From assembly GCF_027913215.1 (NCBI RefSeq), contig NZ_CP115784.1, positions 2,294,001-2,358,000 on the forward strand: a stretch of DNA of 64,000 bases. The letters are read 5' to 3'. A program made the translations under genes and the position numbers. Below are positions 28,306-36,388 of the stretch, piece after piece; position 1 is the stretch's first letter, and every line of letters begins with the position of its first letter. Under the pieces are notes generated by a model. The model searched no databases. It saw only the letters and a list, made by a program, of their open reading frames with translations, and was not told the origin of the DNA. Source of the DNA: Paracoccus aerodenitrificans (GTDB lineage Bacteria > Pseudomonadota > Alphaproteobacteria > Rhodobacterales > Rhodobacteraceae).

Positions 28306-30738
28306 ATGTCATCACTTGCTGAAAAACACCGCGATGTCGAGCTGACGCTCAGCGGTTTAAGCTGCGCCTCTTGCGTGGGTCGTGCCGAGCGTGCGCTTGC
28401 CGCCGTTCCCGGCGTCTCCGATCCGCAGGTCAATCTGGCGACAGGACGCGCCCGGCTGAAAATCGCCGGTCCCGAAACCCTTACGCAGGCGACCGAGGCG
28501 CTTGAACGCGCCGGTTATCCCGCCACCGCACAACAGGCAACGCTGAACATCGCCGATATGACCTGCGCGTCATGCGTCGGACGGGTCGAGCGCAGCCTGC
28601 TGGCCCTGCCCGGAGTTACCGCGGCACAGGTCAATCTGGCGACCGGCAGCGCGACCGTCAGCCATGTCGGGCTTGAGCCAGCGGCCATCGCCGAGGCCGT
28701 CACAAATGCCGGATACAAAGCCACGCCTGCGGACGGGCAGATCCCGACCGCAGCGCCCGGAGATGACGCGGCCGCCCTGCACCGCGCCTTTCTGACGGCG
28801 CTTGCCCTGACCCTTCCGATCTTCATCGTCGAGATGGGCGGGCATGTTTTCCCAGCCTTCCATCACTGGGTGCAAAACACCATTCCGACGCAGGCTCTGT
28901 GGATCGCCGAGTTCGTTCTGACCGTCATCGTTCTGGCAGGTCCGGGGCGGGTTTTCTTCCGCCACGGCGTCCCTGCCCTGCTGCGGGGTGCTCCGGATAT
29001 GAACAGTCTGGTCGTTCTTGGGGCCTCTGCCGCATTTCTTTATTCGGCTGTTGCCACTTTCGCCTCGGCTCTGCTGCCCGAGGGGGCCGCGCATGTCTAT
29101 TATGAGAGCGCCGCCGTCATCGTGACGCTGATCCTGCTTGGCCGCTGGCTTGAGGCCCGAGCCAAGGGCGAGGCCGGTCAGGCAATAAGGCGGCTGATGG
29201 AACTGGCGCCCGACACCGCTCAGGTCGAGCGCGATGGCGCGGTCTCTGACCTGCCGGTCGAGCAGATCCGGCCCGGAGACATCATCCGTCTGCGTCCCGG
29301 CGAACGCATCGCCGTCGATGGCGAAATCATCGAGGGCAGCGGCAATGTCGATGAATCCATGCTGACCGGAGAGCCCCTGCCCGCCGCAAAAGCGCCGGGC
29401 GACACTCTGACCGGAGGCACGATCAACGGCAATTCGCTGCTGCGCTTCCGGGTCACCGCTACAGGCGCCGATACGCGACTGTCCGGGATTGTGCGCATGG
29501 TCGAGCAGGCTCAGGCGGGCAAGCTGCCGGTTCAGGCTCTGGTCGACAAGGTGACGCTGGTCTTCGTTCCGGTGGTGATGGCACTGTCGGTGCTTGCCTT
29601 CCTGCTATGGCTCATCTTCGGACCAGCCCCCGCCCTGCCCTATGCGGTGGTCGCGGCGATATCTGTGCTGATTATCGCCTGCCCATGCGCGATGGGGCTG
29701 GCTATTCCCGTGTCGATCCTGGTCGGGACGGGCCGTGGCGCTCAGCTTGGCATTCTGTTCCGGCGCGGGGATGCGTTGCAGCGTCTTGCCTCATCGCGAA
29801 TCGTCGCCTTCGACAAGACCGGCACGCTGACACAGGGCAAGCCATCCATTGTCGGGATCGAAACCGCCGGAACCGGGCGCGATGACATCATCCGGCTTGC
29901 CGCCGGGATCGAGGCAGGATCGGATCACCCGCTCGCCCTCGCCATCATCGCCGGAGCCGAGGCAGAGGGCATAAGCCCGGCAGCATCCTCGGAGGTGAAT
30001 GCGCTTCCCGGATATGGCGTGTCTGGTATCGCAGACGGACGGAAGGTTCTTGCCGGAAATCTGGCCGCGATTCGGAACGCTGCCATCGCACCGGATGAAT
30101 CCCTGCTGAATTTCGCGAACCGCGCTGCGTCTCAGGGGCAAACCCCCGTCCATGTCGCGATCGACGGCACCCATGTCGCGGCAATCGCAATCGCCGATCC
30201 GCCGCGCGAAAAATCGGGTGAGGCCATCCGTGAACTACATGATCTCGGGCTGAAAACGGCGCTGATTTCGGGGGATGTTCAGGAAGCTGCGGATGCTGTG
30301 GGCAAATCGCTTGGCATCGACCTTGTACGCGGTGGTGTGACGCCGGAAGCGAAGCTGGAAACGCTGGCCGGTCTGGGTGACGATACCGTTTTCGTCGGAG
30401 ACGGGATCAATGACGCCCCCGCACTTGCCGGTGCCGATACCGGCATCGCAATGGGCAGCGGCACCGATGTCGCGATAGAAGCAGCAGAGGTGGTCCTGAT
30501 GCAGCCCGATCCCTCAGCGGTGCCGCTTGCGGTGCGCCTGTCGCGCTCGGTCATGCGGAATATCCGCCAGAACCTGTTCTGGGCCTTCGCCTATAATGCC
30601 CTGCTGATCCCGGTTGCGATGGGGCTTCTGGTGCCGTTCGGAGGACCGCAGCTTTCCCCTATGCTCGCCGCCGCCGCGATGGCGATGTCATCGGTCTTCG
30701 TGGTGACGAATGCGCTGAGACTTCGGCGGTTTTCGTAA
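28306..30738 (+). CDS. copA: Copper-exporting P1B-type ATPase
   Basis: CopA pumps Cu(I) out of the cytoplasm. The 810-residue protein has two N-terminal heavy-metal domains with CxxC pairs at Cys20/Cys23 and Cys87/Cys90, then eight membrane helices. The metal-site motif is CPC at 459-461 and the phosphorylated aspartate is Asp503 in DKTGTLT. The TGE loop (LTGEPLP) and the hinge GDGINDAPAL are intact. A long leader hairpin covers its ribosome site. It may serve cuproenzyme assembly (FixI-like) or detoxification. The CPC with two HMA domains and the lack of fixGHS genes favour detoxification. Confidence 0.96.
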   Translation: MSSLAEKHRDVELTLSGLSCASCVGRAERALAAVPGVSDPQVNLATGRARLKIAGPETLTQATEALERAGYPATAQQATLNIADMTCASCVGRVERSLLALPGVTAAQVNLATGSATVSHVGLEPAAIAEAVTNAGYKATPADGQIPTAAPGDDAAALHRAFLTALALTLPIFIVEMGGHVFPAFHHWVQNTIPTQALWIAEFVLTVIVLAGPGRVFFRHGVPALLRGAPDMNSLVVLGASAAFLYSAVATFASALLPEGAAHVYYESAAVIVTLILLGRWLEARAKGEAGQAIRRLMELAPDTAQVERDGAVSDLPVEQIRPGDIIRLRPGERIAVDGEIIEGSGNVDESMLTGEPLPAAKAPGDTLTGGTINGNSLLRFRVTATGADTRLSGIVRMVEQAQAGKLPVQALVDKVTLVFVPVVMALSVLAFLLWLIFGPAPALPYAVVAAISVLIIACPCAMGLAIPVSILVGTGRGAQLGILFRRGDALQRLASSRIVAFDKTGTLTQGKPSIVGIETAGTGRDDIIRLAAGIEAGSDHPLALAIIAGAEAEGISPAASSEVNALPGYGVSGIADGRKVLAGNLAAIRNAAIAPDESLLNFANRAASQGQTPVHVAIDGTHVAAIAIADPPREKSGEAIRELHDLGLKTALISGDVQEAADAVGKSLGIDLVRGGVTPEAKLETLAGLGDDTVFVGDGINDAPALAGADTGIAMGSGTDVAIEAAEVVLMQPDPSAVPLAVRLSRSVMRNIRQNLFWAFAYNALLIPVAMGLLVPFGGPQLSPMLAAAAMAMSSVFVVTNALRLRRFS

Positions 30739-30834
30739 GGAGAAACGAACCACATCTTCAGGGTGTTTATATGTAGATTATTCAACCCTTGGATGTATAA
30801 AGATGCAAAGCCACGATTCTCCATGTGAAGGCAG
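30739..30834 (+). promoter_or_regulatory. AT-rich promoter region upstream of the KpsE-like gene
   Basis: This short intergenic region is much richer in A and T than its surroundings (for example 30765-30810). It contains the 12-mer TAAAGATGCAAA at 30798-30809, which recurs with one change at 35513-35524 before the sulfotransferase gene. TATAAA at 30796-30801 could serve as a -10 box. Promoter function is inferred. Confidence 0.4.
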
Positions 30835-31992
30835 ATGGCCACCGCAACGGCACCACAAAACGCCACTGACCGCTCCAGCCCCGCAGGTCTTATCCTGCGG
30901 GGCTGGATTCTTTTGTCGTTCCTGCTGTTCGTAATTGCACCAAGCGGGGTCTGGGGCTGGTATCTCTGGCGGTATGCGCAACCGCAATATGTCTCGACCA
31001 TTGCCTTCTCGGTCCGCAAGGAGGAAACCAATCCGACGCTCGATCTGCTTGGCGGGCTGACCGAGCTGACAAGCAGCACAAGCGCCAAGGACCCCGATAT
31101 TCTGTACGATTTCCTGCGCAGTCAGGACATCGTGGCGACAATCGACGACAGGCTTGATCTTGGCACAATCTATTCCCGCGGGCGGCACACTGATCCCGTC
31201 TTCACCTATGATCCCGACGGCACTCTGGAGCAGTTGACGCGATACTGGCGCAGACAGGTCAGGGTCGATTACGATTCTACAACCCGGCTGATCACGCTTC
31301 GTGTCATGGCCTTCATCCCGGAAGATGCCGTTGCCATCGCAGAGGCCGCATTTGAGGAAAGCAGCCGCACGATCAACCGGCTGTCCGACATCGCCCGCGA
31401 CGACGCCACCCGCTTCGCGCAACAGGAACTGAGCAAGGCACAGCGCCGCCTGACCGAGGCGCGTCAGAAGCTGACCGCTTTCAGGATCAGGACACAGATT
31501 GTCGATCCCGCCGCCGATCTGGAGGGCCAGATGGAGGTGCTGAACGCGCTTCAGGGGCAGCTTGTCGAAGCGATAGTCGCACTTGAGACATTGCGCGAAA
31601 CCGCACGTGAGGGCGATGCCCGCATGATACAGGGACAGCGCCGAATAAACGCGATCCGCGCTCAGATCAGCGCCGAGCGCCAGAAATTCGGCACGCCGGG
31701 AAACGGGCCGAATGGCGAAAGCTATGCGACTCTGGTTGCGGAATATGAAAGCCTCGCCGCCGATGTGGAATTCGCCGAAACGGATTACCGCACCGCGCAT
31801 GCCTCATATGAGACCGCGCTTGCACAGGGACAGCGTCAGTCGCGCTATCTTGCCGCCCATATCAAACCCCGGCTTGCGGAATCGCCGCAACTTCCCAACC
31901 GGCCTGTGTTACTTGCGAAAATGACGCTTGCGCTGCTGCTGTGCTGGTCGATCCTGCTTCTGTGCTATTACAGCATATGTGAGCGCAGATAG
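30835..31992 (+). CDS. Capsule polysaccharide export inner-membrane protein, KpsE-like (copy A)
   Basis: This 385-residue polysaccharide co-polymerase-type protein has one N-terminal helix (about residues 22-46), a periplasmic part with a long coiled coil (about residues 190-275, rich in Gln/Glu/Arg) and a C-terminal helix (about residues 360-380) ending in a short ICERR tail. KpsE/BexC/CtrB proteins link the capsule ABC exporter to the outer-membrane channel. It stands alone on the plus strand, facing kpsT, with an AT-rich promoter region upstream. A second KpsE-like protein is encoded at 32.7-33.8 kb with a similar C-terminus, so one may be specialised. Confidence 0.85.
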   Translation: MATATAPQNATDRSSPAGLILRGWILLSFLLFVIAPSGVWGWYLWRYAQPQYVSTIAFSVRKEETNPTLDLLGGLTELTSSTSAKDPDILYDFLRSQDIVATIDDRLDLGTIYSRGRHTDPVFTYDPDGTLEQLTRYWRRQVRVDYDSTTRLITLRVMAFIPEDAVAIAEAAFEESSRTINRLSDIARDDATRFAQQELSKAQRRLTEARQKLTAFRIRTQIVDPAADLEGQMEVLNALQGQLVEAIVALETLRETAREGDARMIQGQRRINAIRAQISAERQKFGTPGNGPNGESYATLVAEYESLAADVEFAETDYRTAHASYETALAQGQRQSRYLAAHIKPRLAESPQLPNRPVLLAKMTLALLLCWSILLLCYYSICERR

Positions 31993-32017
31993 GCGGCCGC
32001 CCAATCAGGCGGCGCGA

Positions 32018-32674
32018 TCAGACGGATTGATTTTTCTGATGCACCCGGATCGCCTCTTCCAGATCCTCGTAATAGGTGATCCGGCCATTTTCCAGCACCG
32101 CCCCGGCACTGCACAGGCGACGCACCAGCGGCATCGAGTGGCTGATGAAGATTGCGCCCGAATCCTTCATGCGCTGCCGGAACAGATATTCGCTCTTTTC
32201 CTTGAAATTCGCATCGCCCACGGCAGAGACCTCATCAATCAGATAGGTATCGAATTTCAGCCCCATATTGATGCCGAACATCAGCCGCGCACGCATCCCC
32301 GAGGAATATGTCCGCACGGGCAGATAGAATTTGTCGCCGAGCTCCGCAAAATCCTCGACAAAACCCTTCAGCGCATCGGTATCCGCATCATAGATCCGCG
32401 CGATGAAGCGGGTATTCTGGGCACCGCTCATATGAGGATGCATGGAATCCGCCAACCCGATGGGAAAGGATATATGCCCGTCGCTCAGCACCCGGCCCGA
32501 ATTGGGCAGCAATGCACCGGAAATCAGCCTGAGCAGGGTCGATTTTCCGGCACCGTTGCGCCCCATCAAGGCAACCGAGGTCCTGCCCGGGAAAACCGCG
32601 TTCAGCTCATGGAAGACGACATTGCGCAGATGGCGCGAATAGAAAATCTTGGTGAGGTTTTCGAGGACGATCAT
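32018..32674 (-). CDS. kpsT: Capsule polysaccharide ABC transporter ATP-binding protein
   Basis: This is the 218-residue ATPase of the capsule exporter. Walker A is GRNGAGKST (about residues 37-45). The signature is YSSGMRARL, the divergent form typical of KpsT/Wzt-type polysaccharide exporters, and Walker B ends in LIDEV with the catalytic E. The H-loop is SHSM. The start at 32674 overlaps the stop of the KpsE-like gene (ATGA), and the 3' end converges with copy A, leaving 25 bases between stops. Confidence 0.94.
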   Translation of the reverse strand: MIVLENLTKIFYSRHLRNVVFHELNAVFPGRTSVALMGRNGAGKSTLLRLISGALLPNSGRVLSDGHISFPIGLADSMHPHMSGAQNTRFIARIYDADTDALKGFVEDFAELGDKFYLPVRTYSSGMRARLMFGINMGLKFDTYLIDEVSAVGDANFKEKSEYLFRQRMKDSGAIFISHSMPLVRRLCSAGAVLENGRITYYEDLEEAIRVHQKNQSV

Positions 32675-33822
32675 CTCCGGTCCCGAATGGCATAAAAGGC
32701 GATCAGTAGCATCGCCCACAGAACAATGCAGGATACGGAAACGATCAGCACAGTCGGCAGAAACCGTGGAAAGCTTTCGACCGAAATCGCCGCGCCGCCC
32801 GTCACACTGGTCAGGAAAACCCTGTTCGATTCATACTGACGGGCAAGACCGAGCAGCGATAATTCGGCGATCCGCAGGGACATGCCCGACATTTCGGCAC
32901 GTGTCAGCACAGGTTGATATGCCGCGATCAGCAATGCGAGGTCTGAGGGCGCGATGATGCGCCCGCTGCCTTCGGCGGCGTCCTCAATCTGGGCGGTGAT
33001 CGCCGAGAGGCGGTCCTCGCCCCGCATCGGCGCGGACTGAGACGCCCGGGCAAGAGGCGACCCGGCAAGGCGGATCTCCTCGGTCGCAAGCATGGATCGC
33101 AGGGCGTTGTCGAACCGCGCATTCAGACGCGCAAGCAGCATCGGGTCGATCGTCGCGCTTTGTAGCCTGAAATTCCGCAGGCGGTCGCTGTCCTTCACAT
33201 ATTGCGCCCTCAAAACCCTGACACGCTGTTGCGCATTTCGCAGCGCCTCGGACAGGATCACGGCTCGCGCGACATTCAGACGCTGCTCACCCTCGTCACG
33301 GATCGCGGAAAGAAGCATCGCCGCATCTTCCTGCCGGAACCCCGTGACAGACAGGCGGATAATGCCGTCGCGCGACCCGACATGCACCCGGACCATCTTG
33401 CGCCAGAACTCGAAACCTTTCTCGACCGGCGCGGTCTCATAGCGCAGCGGCAGAAACGGAACGATACGGCTACGGGGCCAGATCCGGGCCAGATCCACGC
33501 GATCACGGACGGATCGGTAAAAATCTTCGCTCTGGACAAGCTGCCGGATAATGGAGGCCTCTTCGGCACGCGCACCGCTGAAGGCAGCCTTCAACGCACT
33601 GCCTGTATCGAGATCGCCGAACGCACCAAGCGCCTGCTCCTGAAGCGTAAGCGATATGCTTACCTTCTGAAGCGTTCCCGCAAAGCGCCATGACATCACC
33701 GCCGCACAGATCACCGGCAGGCATACAATCAGAATAAACCCCGCGATCACCACGCGATGACGCATCCGCAGGACCATCGGGCGAAGTTCAGGAATCGTGC
33801 CTGCCGACGCGCTTGCCATCAT
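32671..33822 (-). CDS. kpsE: Capsule polysaccharide export inner-membrane protein, KpsE-like (copy B)
   Basis: This 383-residue protein has the KpsE layout: an N-terminal helix (about residues 24-44), a periplasmic domain with a long helical stretch (Arg/Gln-rich, about residues 195-240) and a C-terminal helix ending AFYAIRDRR. It sits between kpsM and kpsT with ATGA overlaps on both sides, the expected place for the exporter's own partner. Two consecutive ATG codons (33822, 33819) are possible starts, and the open frame further upstream runs into kpsM and is not used. It differs clearly from copy A in sequence. Confidence 0.85.
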   Translation of the reverse strand: MMASASAGTIPELRPMVLRMRHRVVIAGFILIVCLPVICAAVMSWRFAGTLQKVSISLTLQEQALGAFGDLDTGSALKAAFSGARAEEASIIRQLVQSEDFYRSVRDRVDLARIWPRSRIVPFLPLRYETAPVEKGFEFWRKMVRVHVGSRDGIIRLSVTGFRQEDAAMLLSAIRDEGEQRLNVARAVILSEALRNAQQRVRVLRAQYVKDSDRLRNFRLQSATIDPMLLARLNARFDNALRSMLATEEIRLAGSPLARASQSAPMRGEDRLSAITAQIEDAAEGSGRIIAPSDLALLIAAYQPVLTRAEMSGMSLRIAELSLLGLARQYESNRVFLTSVTGGAAISVESFPRFLPTVLIVSVSCIVLWAMLLIAFYAIRDRR

Positions 33823-34646
33823 TGATCCAGCAACTCCCGCGCAAACAGACGTATCCCCGCCAGCCCCGCGAAGGTCAGAACCAGAGCGATCTGCATCGGA
33901 TACCAGAGATCGGCGTAGCTGCCGATATAATCGACATAAAACGCCTCTCGCATCCGCCCGGTAATATGGACCAAAGGATTCCACAGCAACCATTCGCCAT
34001 ATGGACGCGGAAGGCTCTCAACCAGAATGATAATCCCGGATACCAGCAGAAGCGGGCGCGACAGGAACGACCAGATGAAATCCCATAGCGGGAATTTCGC
34101 CCGTATCGCACAATTCGCCAGCCCGACACCGCATCCAAGCGCAGCCGCAACCGCGAAGGATTTCAGCACCTCGACCGCGAAAAACCTCGTATTGGTTTCG
34201 TAGAATTGCAGGATTAAGCCAAGAACCACGACGGACACCGCCGCCTGCGTCAGCACCGACATGATCAGCTTGGACAACAGCACATCGAACAGGGTCACGC
34301 GCGGGAAGTTCAGCAGGTTGCGCGAAGACCGGATCGCGTGTTCCAGCCTGGCGCAAACCTGTCTGAACATCGTGAAGGGCAGCATTCCGGTCGCATAGAA
34401 AATCGCGAAGTTTTCTCCCAGAGGCGGGGCGCGAAACCCGGCCGAAAAGATTATCGCCAGTCCCGAGATGAAAATCACCGGCGAGATAATCGACCATAAA
34501 TAGCCTCCGGCCATATCGCCGTTGGATGTCGTCACCTCACGCAGGCATAATGCGATCACCGTGCGTATGGTCGAATAGCGCGGCAGGACCCTGCCCGGCA
34601 GCGCCGCAGGAACATTGCGCTGATCGGCGCGGGCCGGCTGCATCAC
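33819..34646 (-). CDS. kpsM: Capsule polysaccharide ABC-2 type permease
   Basis: This is the 275-residue membrane component of the capsule exporter. About six helices are visible, with the ABC-2 family's amphipathic N-terminal region (LCLREVTTSNGDMAGGYLW) and the conserved RFREAFY-like segment, here MREAFYVDY. The start is GTG at 34646, overlapping the glycosyltransferase stop (GTGA), or the ATG at 34643. With kpsT and the KpsE-like gene it forms one transcription unit led by the glycosyltransferase. No outer-membrane KpsD/Wza-type gene is in the window. Confidence 0.93.
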   Translation of the reverse strand: MMQPARADQRNVPAALPGRVLPRYSTIRTVIALCLREVTTSNGDMAGGYLWSIISPVIFISGLAIIFSAGFRAPPLGENFAIFYATGMLPFTMFRQVCARLEHAIRSSRNLLNFPRVTLFDVLLSKLIMSVLTQAAVSVVVLGLILQFYETNTRFFAVEVLKSFAVAAALGCGVGLANCAIRAKFPLWDFIWSFLSRPLLLVSGIIILVESLPRPYGEWLLWNPLVHITGRMREAFYVDYIGSYADLWYPMQIALVLTFAGLAGIRLFARELLDQ

Positions 34647-35374
34647 GACGCGCCATCCTTATCCGTTCCGGCGAAGATGGATGCCCCCGATCCCGAGCGG
34701 ATGCTGTGACGCCAGTCATCCTCTCCTTTCTTGTAATCGAGGTCCCAGAAGAAGCCGAGATGGCGCTTCACCTGAATAATCGAGACCTGATGATAGGGCT
34801 GAAACAGCCCCCGCGTCGCTTCATTCCGGTAAAGCCCGTTCAGCACGCCAGGCCCGGTCACCAGCCAGACATTCTGCGAGGTCTCACCGGCGATATTCTC
34901 GCTTGCGCATCTGATCGCCGCCTCGAACAGCCTGCATCCGAGACCCGCAGCCAGCATGACATCATTGGTGATTTTCTGCGATCTGACACCATCCTTGCGC
35001 GATGTCCGGTACATCAGAACGCCCGCCCCCTCACGCTGTCCGGCTTTCCGGAAATGGCGCATGGCATGCCCGCTCCATGATTCTGCGGCGAAGAAATCAT
35101 GTGCGTTTTTCTGATTGGCGATATCGGCGTCGATATACAGCCCGCCTCCGACATAGAGGCTGCAATAGCGGAACAGATCCGCCTGCATCGCTGGCAGACG
35201 GCATTTGTCGAACGCATCGCGGATATCCGATCCGAGATGTGTCGCAATATAGTCGCGAGCAGTCTCGTGGTTGAAAAGCTCATGCCGGAAATGCGGATCG
35301 TCGCGCCATGTGCCGATCAGCGCCGCGACCTCGGCGGGGGGCGTCGGTTTATCCCAGAACTGCGTCAGCCGCAT
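34643..35374 (-). CDS. Glycosyltransferase with DXD sugar-binding motif (GT32-like)
   Basis: This 243-residue cytoplasmic enzyme resembles the Gly_transf_sug/GT32 capsule glycosyltransferases. The core motif is AMQADLFRYCSLYVGGGLYI, directly followed by DAD, the metal- and sugar-nucleotide-binding DxD (about residues 66-88). The start was set at ATG 35374, which has a GCGGGG sequence upstream. The longer frame to 35530 runs into the AT-rich promoter region. It is the first gene of the kpsM-kpsE-kpsT unit and probably adds a sugar to the exported polysaccharide. Donor and acceptor are unknown. Confidence 0.82.
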   Translation of the reverse strand: MRLTQFWDKPTPPAEVAALIGTWRDDPHFRHELFNHETARDYIATHLGSDIRDAFDKCRLPAMQADLFRYCSLYVGGGLYIDADIANQKNAHDFFAAESWSGHAMRHFRKAGQREGAGVLMYRTSRKDGVRSQKITNDVMLAAGLGCRLFEAAIRCASENIAGETSQNVWLVTGPGVLNGLYRNEATRGLFQPYHQVSIIQVKRHLGFFWDLDYKKGEDDWRHSIRSGSGASIFAGTDKDGAS

Positions 35375-35554
35375 CGTCTGCCCCGCTTGCACATTGCGGA
35401 AGGGTCGATGAGGCGGACGAAACCGGGCCGGGCCAGTTCCGATGACTGAAGATCGTCTTGCATGATAGCGCCTGACACATCCACTAAATGTACTATATTG
35501 TATAATACAACTTAAAGATGTAAATAGCACTTAGGCAATATCTGGAGAGGCCGC
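35375..35554. promoter_or_regulatory. AT-rich divergent promoter region of the capsule/sulfotransferase island
   Basis: The region between the glycosyltransferase and the sulfotransferase is strongly AT-rich from about 35480 to 35535. It contains TTGTATAATACAA (35498-35510), a near-palindrome with a consensus TATAAT at 35501-35506, and the shared 12-mer TAAAGATGTAAA at 35513-35524. A divergent promoter pair under common control is plausible. Confidence 0.5.
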
Positions 35555-36325
35555 ATGCTCATGCATCCCGACGGACTCAAAGCTTACAAATGCCGCCCTG
35601 GGCATTTCGTGATCATCGCGCAGGCCCGCTCGGGGTCGAGCTTTCTCAGGGAAAGCCTGAACGCGCAGCCCGAAATCACATGCCACGGTGAGGTGCTGAG
35701 CCGGAAATGGATCGGCAAGCTTCTGCCGCGCCCGGGTCAGCCAGCCTATACGCGAAGCCGGATCGAAGAACTTCTGCCGCTGCGCGACGCCGATACACTG
35801 AATTTTCTGGATCAATATGTGCTGACGTCGCCGGACGAAATCACCGGCTTCAAGATCATCTATGAGGATCTGCTCCTGACAGGTCTGGCGGATCGTCTTG
35901 AATGCCTCGTCCGGTCACGGGGCATGACGGTGTTTCATCTGCGGCGGCGGAATCATCTTGCAGCGTACCTGTCACGCCTGCGCATGGCGAAGCACGGGGT
36001 CAGCCACAGTACCGTGCCAGAGACACAGGAAAACCGCGCCCCCGGGCGCAAGCTGCACATAGAGCCCGGCAAGCTGAGTTCGTTCATCGAGACACAGACA
36101 AACTATGCCACGACGATTGACCGGATATTTCCGGATTCCGTCCAGCTTAGCTATGAAACGCTGCAACGCGATTTCCCCGGCATCCTCAACAGGCTTGGCC
36201 TTCCGCCAGCACGCGAATTCTCCTCGGATCTGCGAAAGCTCGCCCCGACATCGCTTCGCGACATTATCGAGAATTATGACGATGTTGCCGCTTACGATTC
36301 CCATGAACAGCCCGTCTGGACCTAG
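35555..36325 (+). CDS. Sulfotransferase (Stf0/NodH-like)
   Basis: This 256-residue cytoplasmic enzyme should transfer sulfate from PAPS to a carbohydrate. The 5'-phosphosulfate loop is AQARSGSSFL (about residues 22-31) and the 3'-phosphate loop is HLRRRNHLAAYLSRLRMAKH (about residues 129-148), both as in Stf0 and NodH. Two nearby ATGs (35555, 35561) follow a GGAGAGG site. Its TAG stop is in the same frame as the next gene with no further stop between. It lies next to capsule export genes, so a polysaccharide acceptor is inferred. Confidence 0.87.
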   Translation: MLMHPDGLKAYKCRPGHFVIIAQARSGSSFLRESLNAQPEITCHGEVLSRKWIGKLLPRPGQPAYTRSRIEELLPLRDADTLNFLDQYVLTSPDEITGFKIIYEDLLLTGLADRLECLVRSRGMTVFHLRRRNHLAAYLSRLRMAKHGVSHSTVPETQENRAPGRKLHIEPGKLSSFIETQTNYATTIDRIFPDSVQLSYETLQRDFPGILNRLGLPPAREFSSDLRKLAPTSLRDIIENYDDVAAYDSHEQPVWT

Positions 36326-36338
36326 CGCCGCATCGCCC

Positions 36339-36374
36339 GCGGGCAAGGCAAGGCAAGGCAAGGCAAGAGCCCGC
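36339..36374 (+). repeat. Five tandem GGCAA pentamers inside an inverted repeat
   Basis: Five exact GGCAA units (36342-36366) sit between GCGGGC (36339-36344, overlapping the first unit) and GCCCGC (36369-36374). They occupy the 63-base junction between the sulfotransferase stop and the fusion-protein start. Pentamer tracts can change length by slippage, which here would alter junction spacing or frame. Confidence 0.85.
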
Positions 36375-36388
36375 TAATAAGGCCCCAC

